From: WRAU01 sp964277385
GTDB lineage: Bacteria > Pseudomonadota > Alphaproteobacteria > WRAU01 > Hepatincolaceae
Assembly (NCBI GenBank): GCA_964277385.1
Contig: OZ195520.1
Coordinates: forward strand, 248,001-312,000
Length of the DNA: 64,000 bases
Direction: 5' to 3'
The translations under genes were made by a program, and so were the position numbers. Below, one piece after another: positions 34,981 through 48,175 of this stretch. The notes beneath the pieces were generated by a model. It saw nothing but the letters and a program-made list of their open reading frames with translations, did not search any database and was not told the origin of the DNA. Numbering within the stretch: the first letter of the stretch is position 1; the number at the start of each line of letters is the position of its first letter.

Positions 34981-36795
34981 ATGAAAATTAGAAATATTGC
35001 GATTATTGCTCACGTGGATCATGGAAAAACTACTCTTGTAGATGAATTATTAAAACAAAGTGGTACATTTAGAGAAAATCAATCAGTAGAAATTAGAGTT
35101 ATGGATTCTAATGATTTAGAAAAAGAAAGAGGAATTACAATCCTTGCAAAGTGCACTTCTGTCTTTTATAAAGATTATAAAATCAATATTATAGATACTC
35201 CAGGTCATGCTGATTTTGGCGGTGAGGTTGAACGTATTTTAGGTATGGTTGAAGGAGTTATCTTATTAGTAGATTCTCAGGAAGGTCCAATGCCTCAAAC
35301 TAGATTTGTTACATCAAAGGCTTTATCTTTAGGTTTAAAACCAATTGTTCTTGTAAATAAAATGGATAAACCAGGTAAAAGACCGGATGATGTTGTTAAT
35401 GAAGTATTTGATCTTTTTGCTAATCTTGAAGCAACAGAAGAACAACTGGATTTTCCAGTTCTTTATGCAGCAGCAAGAGATGGCTGGGTATCTAAAACAG
35501 AAGAAAAAGAAAAAGATGATGTTTCTGCACTTTTTGAGACTGTAATAGAAAAAATTGAAGAACCTCAAGTAGATAAATCAGCAAAATTTGCTATGGTTTC
35601 TACTATGATTGAAAATGATGACTATGTTGGAAGAATGCTAACCGGCAAAATTGTTAGTGGCACTGTGAAAGTGGGTGATAATTTAAAATCACTAGATAGA
35701 GATGGAAATTTAGTTGAGAAATCAAAAGTTTCTAAGTTAATGGTATATGAAGGCTTAACCAAAAAATCTGTAGATTTAGCAGAAGCTGGGGATATTGTTT
35801 GTTTAGCTGGTTTTACTAAAGCTACAGTTTCTGATACTATTTGTGATTTAGAAGTAGAAGATCCATTATATGCTAAACCTATAGATCCTCCTGTTATTTC
35901 TATGACTTTCTCTGTTAATGATTCTCCTCTTGTTGGTAAAGATAAGGGGTCTAAAAAATTAACATCAAGAATGATCAGAGAAAGACTGCTTAAAGAACAA
36001 GAAATTAATGTTTCTATTAAGGTTAATGATACAGAGAATTCTGATTCTTTAGAGGTTTCAGCAAGAGGTGAGTTACAATTAGCTATTTTAATTGAAACAA
36101 TGAGAAGGGAAGGATTTGAGCTTTCTATTGGTAGACCAAAAGTTCTTATTAAGGAAGAAGAGGGTATTAAGATGGAACCAATGGAATTAATTCAGGTAGA
36201 TGTAGATCAAGAGTTTGCTGGTACTATTATTCAAACCCTTCAAGAAAGAAAGGCCAGAATGGAAAATTTGGTAAATATGGGCGATAAACAAAGAATTACA
36301 TTTATTGCTCCAACAAGAGGTTTAATTGGTTATTATTCTAAATTCTTAACTGATACAAGAGGAACTGGAACAATGGCTAGAATTTTCCATGGTTATGAAA
36401 AATGGCAAGGTACGATTGAAAGTAGATTTAATGGTGTATTAATTTCTATGGAAAATGGAAAAACAGCTGGTTATGCTTTATTTAATCTTCAAGATAGAGG
36501 TAAAATGTTTATTGGTGCTACTGAAGAGGTATATGTTGGTATGATTATTGGTGAAAATGCTAAAGATAACGACTTAGAGGTGAATCCAATTAAAGGTAAA
36601 CAACTTACTAATATGAGAGCCTCAGGCAAAGATGATGCTATAGATTTAACTCCCCCTCAAAGAAAATCTCTTGAAGAAGCAATATCTTACATTGATGAAG
36701 ATGAAATGATAGAAGTAACTCCAAATTTCTTAAGAATTAGGAAAAAATACCTAGATCCTAATGAAAGAAAAAAATATCAAAGAAAACAATCTTAA
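34981..36795 (+). CDS. typA: Ribosome-associated GTPase TypA/BipA
   Basis: TypA is a translational GTPase related to EF-G that helps ribosome assembly and stress adaptation. The 604-residue protein has G1 AHVDHGKTTL (10-19), the switch I region RGITILAKC, G3 DTPGHADFGGE, G4 NKMDKP, then EF-G-like domains II-V and the TypA-specific C-terminal domain (PTRGLIGYYSKFLTDTRGTG, then the RASGKDDAIDLTPP region). Length is normal and all motifs are intact. It marks the return to core chromosome after the accessory island. Confidence 0.97.
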   Translation: MKIRNIAIIAHVDHGKTTLVDELLKQSGTFRENQSVEIRVMDSNDLEKERGITILAKCTSVFYKDYKINIIDTPGHADFGGEVERILGMVEGVILLVDSQEGPMPQTRFVTSKALSLGLKPIVLVNKMDKPGKRPDDVVNEVFDLFANLEATEEQLDFPVLYAAARDGWVSKTEEKEKDDVSALFETVIEKIEEPQVDKSAKFAMVSTMIENDDYVGRMLTGKIVSGTVKVGDNLKSLDRDGNLVEKSKVSKLMVYEGLTKKSVDLAEAGDIVCLAGFTKATVSDTICDLEVEDPLYAKPIDPPVISMTFSVNDSPLVGKDKGSKKLTSRMIRERLLKEQEINVSIKVNDTENSDSLEVSARGELQLAILIETMRREGFELSIGRPKVLIKEEEGIKMEPMELIQVDVDQEFAGTIIQTLQERKARMENLVNMGDKQRITFIAPTRGLIGYYSKFLTDTRGTGTMARIFHGYEKWQGTIESRFNGVLISMENGKTAGYALFNLQDRGKMFIGATEEVYVGMIIGENAKDNDLEVNPIKGKQLTNMRASGKDDAIDLTPPQRKSLEEAISYIDEDEMIEVTPNFLRIRKKYLDPNERKKYQRKQS

Positions 36796-37851
36796 TATTT
36801 ATAGAATAAATTAAGATTTAGCTTATTGTATTATATAATAAAAATGATTTTTTATCTTAGCCATACTAAAAGGATATAGTCTGCTAGTTTTAGATTCTTG
36901 TAATCAATTAGGATAAATTATATGCAAAATAAACTCCGAGTTAATTTAAAGCAATAAAAATTTTGTTTTAAATTTAATAAAAAGATAAACAAAAGTAAAA
37001 TCGCATTTATTTTATTGGGTTCATGTTCAGATTCTTATCTTGCTAGTAATATTAGTATATAAGAAAGAAATTAGAGTTATTTTGTTTATCTACTATATCT
37101 CTTTTATATGTTAGAATTAGTTACTAGTAATCTGTTTATTTTAAACTTATATTTAAGTAGATTATTATTATTTATAATCGCGAATTCTTATTTGATTCAA
37201 AAAAATTCAATAATAAATCTAATCTTATTTACTCATAATCAGATCAGTTCTTTTAGATTATAAAAATTTAAGAATTGTAGATGTACTTCTAATATGCAAA
37301 GTAAAATTAATAAATAAAATGAATTATAAAACAAACAAATTAAAGTCCCTCAAAAATACTAATTTAGGAAGTATTTACATGATTTAATTCAAAAGCAATA
37401 ATTTACTAACCTATTTATATTTTATTTAGATAATTGTACAGAAAATAATTGCAAAACTTATTTCATCATATTAATGTACAATATTTAATTACAAAAGATT
37501 AGTTTTGTTTTATATATACTTTTCCGATTTTTTATTCAACATTTATTACTTTTAAAGTAAAATGAAAAGTTAAAGAACAAGTAATAAGCTTTTCTAAGCA
37601 AGAGGTTGAAATAATTAAACACCTAATTCTAGAGATTTCTTTTAATTGAGAACTTTTATAGAAAGAATAATTTTAGACAATTATATAAATACCCAATAAA
37701 ACCAAATTCACTATAAAAATAATATATTTAAAAAGAAACTTTGTTATTTCATTCATTTTTATAATCTAAAATTACCTATTTTTGCTTAAATTTTCTTCAC
37801 CTAAAAAGTTGGTTTATTGTAGTATATAATTACCTAATTTTATTACTTAAA
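36796..37851. other. Long intergenic region, about 1.05 kb, probable gene decay
   Basis: AT-rich sequence with no long frame, tRNA or repeat. One short plus-strand stretch near 37570-37650 reads KVKEQVISFSKQEVEIIKHL before a stop and looks like a decayed coding piece, of unknown origin. The region separates typA from the converging eptA operon. Confidence 0.4.
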
Positions 37852-39537
37852 CTAATTGTTTGCAATCTTAATATCCTCAGGTGATCTAAGTATTATTTTT
37901 TTAGGATGATTAGTAGAACACAAACTTAAAGATTTATCAATAAAGTTTGATTCTATAAATCCACAATCAAGCATAGAAAAAGATATAAAATCATGATTTA
38001 AAAGATTATTCTTTTTAGACTTAGCGTTAACAAGTTGATTATTACCAAAGTTTTTAATCCAAGAATCAGAAAACCAAATAATACCAGGGATATGAATTTG
38101 CTCAACTGGTGCTGTGCCATAAGAAGAACCATGTAAATATTGGGTTTTACCCATATGATTTTCTCCTAAAGATTCCCCATGATCAGATACATAAATTAGC
38201 ATAGTATTAGTGTTGTTTAATATATCCATTATACTGTTTAATATAAAATCAGTATAAATAATTGTATTATCGTATTCATTACTAATATGCTCTTTCTTGC
38301 AATTGGTTATATCTCTACTCATTAATGTATTACATACTGGTTCCCATTTTTGGAATCCATCAGTATATCTAGCAGAATATTTAAAATGGCTTCCCATTGT
38401 ATGTAAAATAATTAATTTATTAGGTTTATTTTTATTTTCTTTAACTATTATTTTTTGTAATAAAGGAAGTATACTCGCATCTTTATTTCCTAATGTATGA
38501 GTTATATAAGCAATGTTATTAATATCTTTAAATCTCTGAAACATAGGATCTTTAGGTTTTAAAGAATTAGTAGAGATTAGATATGTATCAAAATTAGCAT
38601 TTTTAAAGATAGGAACAAAAGATTCTACATTATTTTTTAGATTATCAGACAGATTAGCCCTAAAATCCACTCCAGATTTAAATCCCATCAGACAACTAAC
38701 AGAAGGTATAGTTCCTGTATTACAAGAATAAAAATTATTAAAATATACTAAATTTTCTCTTTTTTCCAACAAAGGATTTGTTTTTCTTTTATATCCTCCC
38801 AAAGAGAATCTATCAGAACGAGCAGTTTCCCCAATCACAAGTACAATGTTATAGGGTTGTTTTTGTACTTTATTAGTAAAGGTATGTTTTTCGTAAATAT
38901 TACTAAATGTAAAATCTCCTCCTTGAATAGCTAGATACTTCCCAATATTATAAACATAATTTATAGGGAATTCCGATATATTTATATTATATAATAAATA
39001 TATATATCTTAGACCACGTGGATCATTATCTGATTTTATTTTATTCAAATTAGTAAGTAGCGAAATTAAAGTTAGAAAAATAAATATTGTTATTAATCCA
39101 AGTTTATTTTTTGAAGAAATAGTTAGTTTTTGTGATTTAATTTTATATTTAAAACTCAAATATATAGGTAATATAGTTGTTATTAATAAATAAGGGATTA
39201 ATTTCCAGGAAACAGATTGGATTTGTTCAAGAGTCTCTTCTATGTTAGTTTGAAAAATAGCCATTACGATGTTAAGATTAATATCGACATTCATAAAATA
39301 ATTCATGTAGAAAAATAAAGAATTCAATAACACAAAAAATGAAAAAACAAAAAATAATAAATATCCATTTAAAGAAAATAAAACAAAAAATATACAAACA
39401 ATAATGAATGTTATTAATAAATCTGAAAATAATAATGTGTTTATTCCATTATTAAGAATTAAATTAAAAGGAAAAGATATATAAAATCCCATCAATAAAA
39501 TTATTATGTTATTTCTAGAAAATAAATGCTTAAGCAT
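37852..39537 (-). CDS. eptA: Phosphoethanolamine transferase, EptA family
   Basis: EptA-type enzymes move phosphoethanolamine from phosphatidylethanolamine onto lipid A or another surface glycan, working from the inner membrane into the periplasm. The 561 residues have five N-terminal membrane segments and a sulfatase-like catalytic domain. VLVIGETARSDRFSLGGY (about 230-247) holds a metal-binding Glu, SCNTGTIPSVSCLMGF the nucleophile Thr region, and YVSDHGESLGENHMG plus YLHGSSYGTAP the remaining metal ligands. Cysteines match the disulfides of the family. It is the last gene of an operon with three EamA transporters; its ribosome site overlaps the upstream stop. Confidence 0.9.
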   Translation of the reverse strand: MLKHLFSRNNIIILLMGFYISFPFNLILNNGINTLLFSDLLITFIIVCIFFVLFSLNGYLLFFVFSFFVLLNSLFFYMNYFMNVDINLNIVMAIFQTNIEETLEQIQSVSWKLIPYLLITTILPIYLSFKYKIKSQKLTISSKNKLGLITIFIFLTLISLLTNLNKIKSDNDPRGLRYIYLLYNINISEFPINYVYNIGKYLAIQGGDFTFSNIYEKHTFTNKVQKQPYNIVLVIGETARSDRFSLGGYKRKTNPLLEKRENLVYFNNFYSCNTGTIPSVSCLMGFKSGVDFRANLSDNLKNNVESFVPIFKNANFDTYLISTNSLKPKDPMFQRFKDINNIAYITHTLGNKDASILPLLQKIIVKENKNKPNKLIILHTMGSHFKYSARYTDGFQKWEPVCNTLMSRDITNCKKEHISNEYDNTIIYTDFILNSIMDILNNTNTMLIYVSDHGESLGENHMGKTQYLHGSSYGTAPVEQIHIPGIIWFSDSWIKNFGNNQLVNAKSKKNNLLNHDFISFSMLDCGFIESNFIDKSLSLCSTNHPKKIILRSPEDIKIANN

Positions 39538-39541
39538 TGTT

Positions 39542-40444
39542 TTATCCTATTTTGTTACTTATCTTAATATTTAAAAAATTTGATAGGATAATTATAATTA
39601 TCCCAATTATTGCATAAATGGAAGGAATATTACTAAATAATAAAAATCCAAAGATAATCCCCCAAATAATTTGTACATACTGCATAGATACAATAGACTG
39701 TACAGAAGCTTTTTGATAAGACATCATAAAAAATATCATTCCTAATCCCGCTAAAATTCCACCTAGAGAAATTAGTATAATAGTTTTTATATTATTAGTT
39801 AAATAAATACTTTCAGAAGAAAGAGAAAAATAAGCAGAAGCCACCAATATACTTAATAATATATTATAAATAGCCACGGTAATTGTATTTTCTTTTGGTA
39901 AATATTTTTTCACAACAATGCCGCTAAAAGCACCAGTTAAAGCAACACTTAAGCCAGCTAATATTCCAATAATAGGAAAAGAAGCATTTTGTATACTCCA
40001 TAATTCAATAGATATAATTACACCAATAAATCCAAAAATTATAAATGCAATTTTTTTAAAATTAGGCTTTTCTATAAACAAAACTATGCTTAATAATGTT
40101 GCAATAATTGGTTGCATAAAAGTTAATGAATAAAAAATATGAAAAGGTAAATTAGAAATAGCAACCAAAGAACACAATGTATTACCAACAGAAAATAAAG
40201 ATCTTATAAATACTCCCATGATTTTTTTTGTTTTAAAAAGTCTTAAAGATAAAGATGATTTAAAAAACCCAATGGTAAGTAATGTAAGCAAAATTGCCAA
40301 ATCCAACCAAAACATATAAGAAAAAAATGATATATTAACACTAGAAAATAAAAATTTATTTACAACATCCATAAATGCAAAACAAGAATAAGAAAAAAAA
40401 GATAGTAATACACCCATATTAAATTTACTTAGAAATATTTTCAT
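39542..40444 (-). CDS. EamA/DMT-family transporter 1
   Basis: A 300-residue membrane protein with ten predicted helices in two EamA repeats, typical of the drug/metabolite transporter superfamily. Rickettsial relatives import S-adenosylmethionine or other metabolites, and others export amino acids, so the substrate is unknown. The start overlaps by one base the stop of the next transporter gene upstream, and the stop lies 4 bp before eptA. It resembles its two neighbours in length and in the closing pattern of a YVQIIWG.IFGF.LF motif near residue 255, so the three arose by tandem duplication. Confidence 0.88.
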   Translation of the reverse strand: MKIFLSKFNMGVLLSFFSYSCFAFMDVVNKFLFSSVNISFFSYMFWLDLAILLTLLTIGFFKSSLSLRLFKTKKIMGVFIRSLFSVGNTLCSLVAISNLPFHIFYSLTFMQPIIATLLSIVLFIEKPNFKKIAFIIFGFIGVIISIELWSIQNASFPIIGILAGLSVALTGAFSGIVVKKYLPKENTITVAIYNILLSILVASAYFSLSSESIYLTNNIKTIILISLGGILAGLGMIFFMMSYQKASVQSIVSMQYVQIIWGIIFGFLLFSNIPSIYAIIGIIIIILSNFLNIKISNKIG

Positions 40445-41337
40445 TAATTTTCCCCCTTTTTAGATACATAATAATTAAAGAAAGTTGCAAAAATAATAAT
40501 AGCGCAACCCAAAAGAGTTGTTTTAGTTGTAATATCATTAAAAACTAAATATCCCCATAACAATCCCCAAATTAATTGGGTATATTGTGCAGGAGCTATT
40601 ATAGTAACATTAGAAATCTGATATGCTTTCATAAATAAAGATGAAGCAATTATGGTAAATAAAGCACTAGCAAATATAATAATAGATATTTCTAAAGACA
40701 AATATTTAGAAGAAAAATTAACATCACCATCAAAAATAAGCAGAATTAATCCTAATAAAAATGAGCATATAGCAACATAAAAAGTTACAGAATATGGATT
40801 TTCATTTTGTAAATATTTTCTAGCAATAATGCCAGAAGCAGAACCAGTAATTGCCGTAACAATAGCGCAAATTACGCCAATTAAACCAAGCGCTTCTTTT
40901 ACATTTGGTTTTATAACAATCAATATTCCTATAAATCCCACAACAACAGCTAAAAAATTTAGTATTGTGAATTTTTCTTTAAGAATAAAAATTCCCATAA
41001 TTGTTGTTATTAAAGGCATTATAAAAATTATAGAATAAAAAATATCAAGGGGTAAATACATTAAAGAAATTGTTAAACAAATGTTATTTACCATAAGAAT
41101 CATACATCTAATAAAAGTAACTTTTTTATTGTAAATATGAAAGAAAGACTTCTTAAAAAAAATTATCCCTAAAACTAGTAATATTAAAACAGCAAAAAAT
41201 TTAACATAACTAAAATACATACTAATAGGTATATTACTACTATGAACAATATACCTGGTTGCAACATTAGAAATAGGGAACGATGCAAAAGATAATAATA
41301 TTAAAATTATTCCTAATCTGTTATTTGTGATGCCCAT
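40444..41337 (-). CDS. EamA/DMT-family transporter 2
   Basis: 297 residues, ten predicted helices, the same two-repeat EamA layout as its neighbours. The second repeat includes GSASGIIARKYLQNENPYSVTF and AQYTQLIWGLLWGYLVF; the latter aligns with matching blocks in both flanking paralogues. It starts 6 bp after the preceding transporter and overlaps the next by one base, so all are in one transcript. The substrate is unknown; divergence from the neighbours suggests that each may carry a different solute. Confidence 0.88.
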   Translation of the reverse strand: MGITNNRLGIILILLSFASFPISNVATRYIVHSSNIPISMYFSYVKFFAVLILLVLGIIFFKKSFFHIYNKKVTFIRCMILMVNNICLTISLMYLPLDIFYSIIFIMPLITTIMGIFILKEKFTILNFLAVVVGFIGILIVIKPNVKEALGLIGVICAIVTAITGSASGIIARKYLQNENPYSVTFYVAICSFLLGLILLIFDGDVNFSSKYLSLEISIIIFASALFTIIASSLFMKAYQISNVTIIAPAQYTQLIWGLLWGYLVFNDITTKTTLLGCAIIIFATFFNYYVSKKGEN

Positions 41338-41343
41338 AAATTT

Positions 41344-42231
41344 TTATCCTTTTTTTTTAGAATTAATAGCTATAATAAAATTAGAAGCAATAACAATTAA
41401 GCAACCGGAGATTGTGTTTATGGTTGTGGGATTATTAAAAATCATATACCCAAAAAATACACCCCAAACCATTAAGGCATATTCGGTAGGAGCCACTAAT
41501 TGTAGTGGAGTTATTTGATAGGCTTTAAAAAATAAGAAGAATCCAGTTAAACAAGCAATTGCAGTAATCAATATAAAATGAAAAATATCAGTATTTATTG
41601 AAAATATTTCAGTTTTAAGCCTGTAAAATGAAATAACACCAGCAAAAACAGAACATATTAAAAACACATAAAAAGAAACTTTAATAGAACTTTCATTAAA
41701 TAAATATTTTCTAGTAACAAGTCCCGATAAAGCAACAAGAAGAGCAATAATCAGAGCGATAAAAATAGGAAATATGTATTCATGACTAAAAGAAGAAGAA
41801 AAAGGATTAGTAATAACTAAAATTCCAAAGAATCCAACAAACAATGAAATAAATTTTAAAATTGTAAATTTTTCACCTAAAAGAAAGACCGCTAGAATTG
41901 ATGCAATGATTGGAGCAGTAAAAATTATAGAATAATATATGTCAAGAGGAAGAATCCTTAATAGATAAAATACTAAGTAAAAATTAGCAAAAGTGATTAA
42001 TCCCCTAATTAATATAAAAAAAGGTTTTTTTACTAAGAATAGATTCATTTTAAATTTAGAGAATCCAATTAATAGCATAAAAGTAGTGATAATTAGAGTT
42101 GTTTGAAAATAAAAATAAACAAAATCTATATTGTAATTGGAAGATGCGAACTTAATTGAAGAATCCATTATCGCATAAGCAAAAGTAGATGCGATTCCAA
42201 AAAAAACACCTAAAGAATATTTATTTATCAT
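41344..42231 (-). CDS. EamA/DMT-family transporter 3
   Basis: 295 residues from the ATG at 42231, which has GAGAG just upstream and gives the same length as the paralogues; an ATG at 42243 and a GTG at 42270 are also in frame. Ten predicted helices with LSGLVTRKYLFNESSIKVSF and PTEYALMVWGVFFGYMIF, aligned with the other two. It is the first gene of the four-gene operon that ends in eptA. Confidence 0.86.
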   Translation of the reverse strand: MINKYSLGVFFGIASTFAYAIMDSSIKFASSNYNIDFVYFYFQTTLIITTFMLLIGFSKFKMNLFLVKKPFFILIRGLITFANFYLVFYLLRILPLDIYYSIIFTAPIIASILAVFLLGEKFTILKFISLFVGFFGILVITNPFSSSFSHEYIFPIFIALIIALLVALSGLVTRKYLFNESSIKVSFYVFLICSVFAGVISFYRLKTEIFSINTDIFHFILITAIACLTGFFLFFKAYQITPLQLVAPTEYALMVWGVFFGYMIFNNPTTINTISGCLIVIASNFIIAINSKKKG

Positions 42232-42392
42232 ATATGCTCTCATAGTATCAAATAATAAGTACTTTAACACGATTTATTAAAATGTGTTAAATAATAATAC
42301 TAAAAAAAACACATATAGGAAACTTATTTAATATTTTTTACAGCTTTTAAAAGGTTTTAGCAAGAACTCACAAAAAAAAGCATTAAAAGTTA

Positions 42393-42421
42393 TTGACAAA
42401 GGCATCCGAAAGAGTTAGATT
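42393..42421 (+). promoter_or_regulatory. Promoter of the 23S-5S rRNA unit
   Basis: A perfect TTGACA (42393-42398), a 17-bp spacer richer in GC than its surroundings, and TAGATT (42416-42421). It lies about 300 bp before the 23S gene. The leader between them has GCTGAGAGA repeated near 42430 and 42476 and no coding frame. Confidence 0.7.
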
Positions 42422-42722
42422 ATGTTGGTAGCTGAGAGAGAGGTTTTAAATTGGAAGATTTAGAGTGTCATTTTTAGCTGAGAGAATAAGATAGTTGGTA
42501 GTTAGTGGTTTATGTGTACTGTGAGGTATGTGTATCTAGGAAAAAGAAAGAGAGAGAACAATATTTACTGAAAGTGGATGTTGTAGAGTTCTGGTGTAAT
42601 GATTGTTTTTTGGTGTCAGATATGATTACTTTAGAGAATAGTTTGTGTTATATTATAAAATACAAGTTATAGATTTGATGTGTTTATAGAGACATGTAGG
42701 AGCAATAATTATCACCGAGCAT

Positions 42723-45477
<2,755 letters not shown>

Positions 45478-45769
45478 CACATGCTCGGTGATAATTATTG
45501 TTATGAGTATATTTAATATAATTATTAAACTTATAAATTAAAACGATGTTTTTATTGTTAAGGATATATTTTTTTGTATTATAAAAATTTAACTTTATAA
45601 AAAAATAAACCGTTTTTAATAGCTTACATAATAAGTTTTAAAAAAATGATATAAAAATTCTTATTTTGAAAAAAATATGCGAAAAATAACACTATAATGA
45701 CTCTATAACATCTGTAGAGTAAATATTTATTCTCTCTTTCTTATTTTATAATTAACGCTCTATCTTGTT

Positions 45770-45889
45770 GGTTTGGTAATTATAGCGAAGGTGAAACACC
45801 TGATCCCATCCCGAACTCAACAGTGAAACCCTTTAGCGCCGATGGTACTACGTCTTAAGGCGTGGAAGAGAAGGTCGTTGCCAAACCTA
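45770..45889 (+). rRNA. rrf: 5S ribosomal RNA
   Basis: About 115-120 nt starting near GGTTTGGTAATTATAGCG and ending near GTCGTTGCCAAACC, with the usual CCATCCCGAACTCA loop and terminal pairing. CTCTATCTTG and CAAGATAGAG just outside form the processing stem. It lies about 290 bp after 23S. Confidence 0.93.
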
Positions 45890-46069
45890 CAAGATAGAGA
45901 TGTAATTTATTAAAAATTCTTATCTCATGATATCTCATTTAAAATATAAAACATATTTAAACTATGATGTTTACACTTTAATTATTGAAGATAGTAATAT
46001 TCAGAAATAATTTTTTAATTAGAAAGTTTAAGTTAGAACAGACATATAAGTTTTATTGCCTCCTTTTTA

Positions 46070-46103
46070 CCTCTTTATAGAAATATAAAGGGGTTTTTTT
46101 TTA
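46070..46103 (+). terminator. rRNA unit terminator
   Basis: CCTCTTTATA (46070-46079) pairs with TATAAAGGGG (46084-46093), followed by nine T residues. Exactly 60 bp later (46134-46158) the words TTTATAGAAATATAAAG and GGTTTTT recur without the left GC part of the stem, as a decayed second copy. The rest of 46104-46635 is AT-rich and shows nothing else. Confidence 0.75.
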
Positions 46104-46635
46104 TAAAAATAGTACTTTCTTTTTTTAATTTTTTTTATAGAAATATAAAGAGGTTTTTGTAATAAATATTTTAAGTAAAAATAAACAGTCTTATAATAGA
46201 AATAAAATAGATTTTTAATTATTTTATTCTTTATATTTATTATTTAAAGTAAAAACAAAAAGAGAAAAAATGATATGTCTTTATATAAAAACAAAAAATA
46301 TAAAAATTGGCAATCAACTTTTTTAAATAATAATCATATATATTTTATATAGTTCAAAATAATTAAAATCTAGTAATGTTAAAAATAACAGTCAAGTTTG
46401 GGAAATTTTTTCAGTATTATCTTAAAAAAGAAGATAATTACATTTTAACTAAATCTAGTTTTTTATTAAAAAATATTCTATTTTAAAAAAGTATATATCT
46501 AAATAAATTGATTTTTTAATCTAATCAAATATAAAATAAATAAAAAAAGCCTTTAGTGCAATATAATAAATGAAATTTATATAATTATTCATTCTTCTGT
46601 TAGTTTATTTTATAGTCAGAGTATACCTTTAAAAG

Positions 46636-47805
46636 CTAATCTATAAGATCTTTTTTAATTAAACAATTAAAAGTATAATCAAGCCACTGTGTTAAAATTT
46701 CTAAATCTTTAGAATTTACTGTAACCCCAGACCATATTCTTATTCCTACTGGAGCTTTTTTATATGATACTATATCATATGCAATTTCATTTACATTCAG
46801 ATAATTAAAAAATCTATCCCTAAAAACAACTTGTTCTTGATTAGTTAGTGATAAATATCTTTCATCTATTATTTTTAAACATAATGCAAATTTTGATTGT
46901 TTTGAGCTATCTTCACATAAGAAATCTAACCAATCAGATTTTTCTACCCAAGAACTTATGATGTTAAAATTTTCTTGTACCTTTTTAATACAAAAGTCTA
47001 ATCCACCAGATTTTTCTGCCCAATTGAGTGCATTAATAAAATCCATAGTGCATAATAAAGAAGGAGTATTAATAGGACTTCCTTCTAGTATTTTATACTG
47101 AACTTTATTTTCATAATTTTTTAGTCTGTATAATTGAGGAATAGCTCTATTTGGTGTAAAATTTTCTAAACGGTTTATAGCTCTAGGAGATAATACCATT
47201 ATTCCATGTTGTGCTTCTCCACCCAAGCATTTTTGCCATGAAAATGTTAATACATCTATTTTGTTCCAATCTATTTTTTGAGATAAAACATAAGATGTAG
47301 CATCTGCAATTATTAAACCCTTTCTTTCATTAGGGATTCTATCAAATTCTGTAAATACAACACCAGCAGTAGTACCACTTAGAGTGAATATTACATCATG
47401 ATTTTCAAAATCTACATCTCTAGTATCTGGGTATTTTCCATAAGGAGCTGAAAAAGTTTTTAAATTATTAACTTTGAGTTCTTTTTCAAGATTATGTTGC
47501 CACATATAACCAAAAGAATCCCAACATAAACAATCTACAGAATTAATTCCAATAAGATTCCATAATGCAATTTCAACAGCACCAGTATCAGATCCTGGTG
47601 TTATAACTATTTTGTAATCATCAGGAATTTGAAATAAAGATCTAGTTTTGGTTATTAATTCTTGAAATAAAAGAGTTGCCTCTTTGCTTCTGTGTGATCT
47701 ACCAAGAAGCTTAAGATCAATATCTGATAAATTAAAGTTAGGGTATTTGCTAGCAGGACCAGGTGAAAATCTAGGATTTAAAGGTTTCGTTTTAGGTTTG
47801 TTCAT
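46636..47805 (-). CDS. serC: Phosphoserine aminotransferase, alphaproteobacterial type
   Basis: SerC makes phosphoserine from phosphohydroxypyruvate and glutamate, and also acts in pyridoxal phosphate synthesis. The roughly 389-residue protein follows the alphaproteobacterial subfamily: PLNPRFSPGPASKYP at the start, ITPGSDTGAVE, ADATSYVLSQKIDW, and the PLP lysine in TFSWQKCLGGEAQHG. The ATG at 47805 is chosen because the next residues match the family start and GGAAA lies upstream; an ATG seven codons earlier is open. No serA or serB is nearby, so the serine route may be incomplete or the enzyme may serve vitamin B6 synthesis. Confidence 0.92.
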   Translation of the reverse strand: MNKPKTKPLNPRFSPGPASKYPNFNLSDIDLKLLGRSHRSKEATLLFQELITKTRSLFQIPDDYKIVITPGSDTGAVEIALWNLIGINSVDCLCWDSFGYMWQHNLEKELKVNNLKTFSAPYGKYPDTRDVDFENHDVIFTLSGTTAGVVFTEFDRIPNERKGLIIADATSYVLSQKIDWNKIDVLTFSWQKCLGGEAQHGIMVLSPRAINRLENFTPNRAIPQLYRLKNYENKVQYKILEGSPINTPSLLCTMDFINALNWAEKSGGLDFCIKKVQENFNIISSWVEKSDWLDFLCEDSSKQSKFALCLKIIDERYLSLTNQEQVVFRDRFFNYLNVNEIAYDIVSYKKAPVGIRIWSGVTVNSKDLEILTQWLDYTFNCLIKKDLID

Positions 47806-48018
47806 AAAAATTTCCAGATTATTCATTCATTACTAATATTATCTTTGTTTCCACAAAAAATAAGATCATCTAAGTTTAGAATTATTTGTATAATCTCAAA
47901 ATTCTATCAAAAAAAACTTTTCTTTTCAAGAAATAGTTACAATAATAGTACTAATATAGAAGAATAAAAAAACAAATACATAATAAAAAGATAATTATGA
48001 AATAATAATTTATAAAAT

Positions 48019-48104
48019 GGTGCGAGTGGCCGGAATCGAACCGGCACGCCCTAAAGGGCGCAGGATTTTAAGTCCTGTGCGTCTACCAGTTCCGCCACAC
48101 TCGC
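48019..48104 (-). tRNA. tRNA-Leu (UAA)
   Basis: An 86-nt class II tRNA on the minus strand with acceptor GCGAGTG/CACTCGC, a long variable arm (GCCCTTTAGGGC), anticodon loop CTTAAAA (anticodon TAA), TTCGATTC in the T loop and encoded CCA. Confidence 0.95.
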
Positions 48105-48175
48105 TTTAAACTGACAATAAAAACTATATCAAATTTAAAAATATCTGCAACAAAAAAAAATCAATTTCTTATTTT

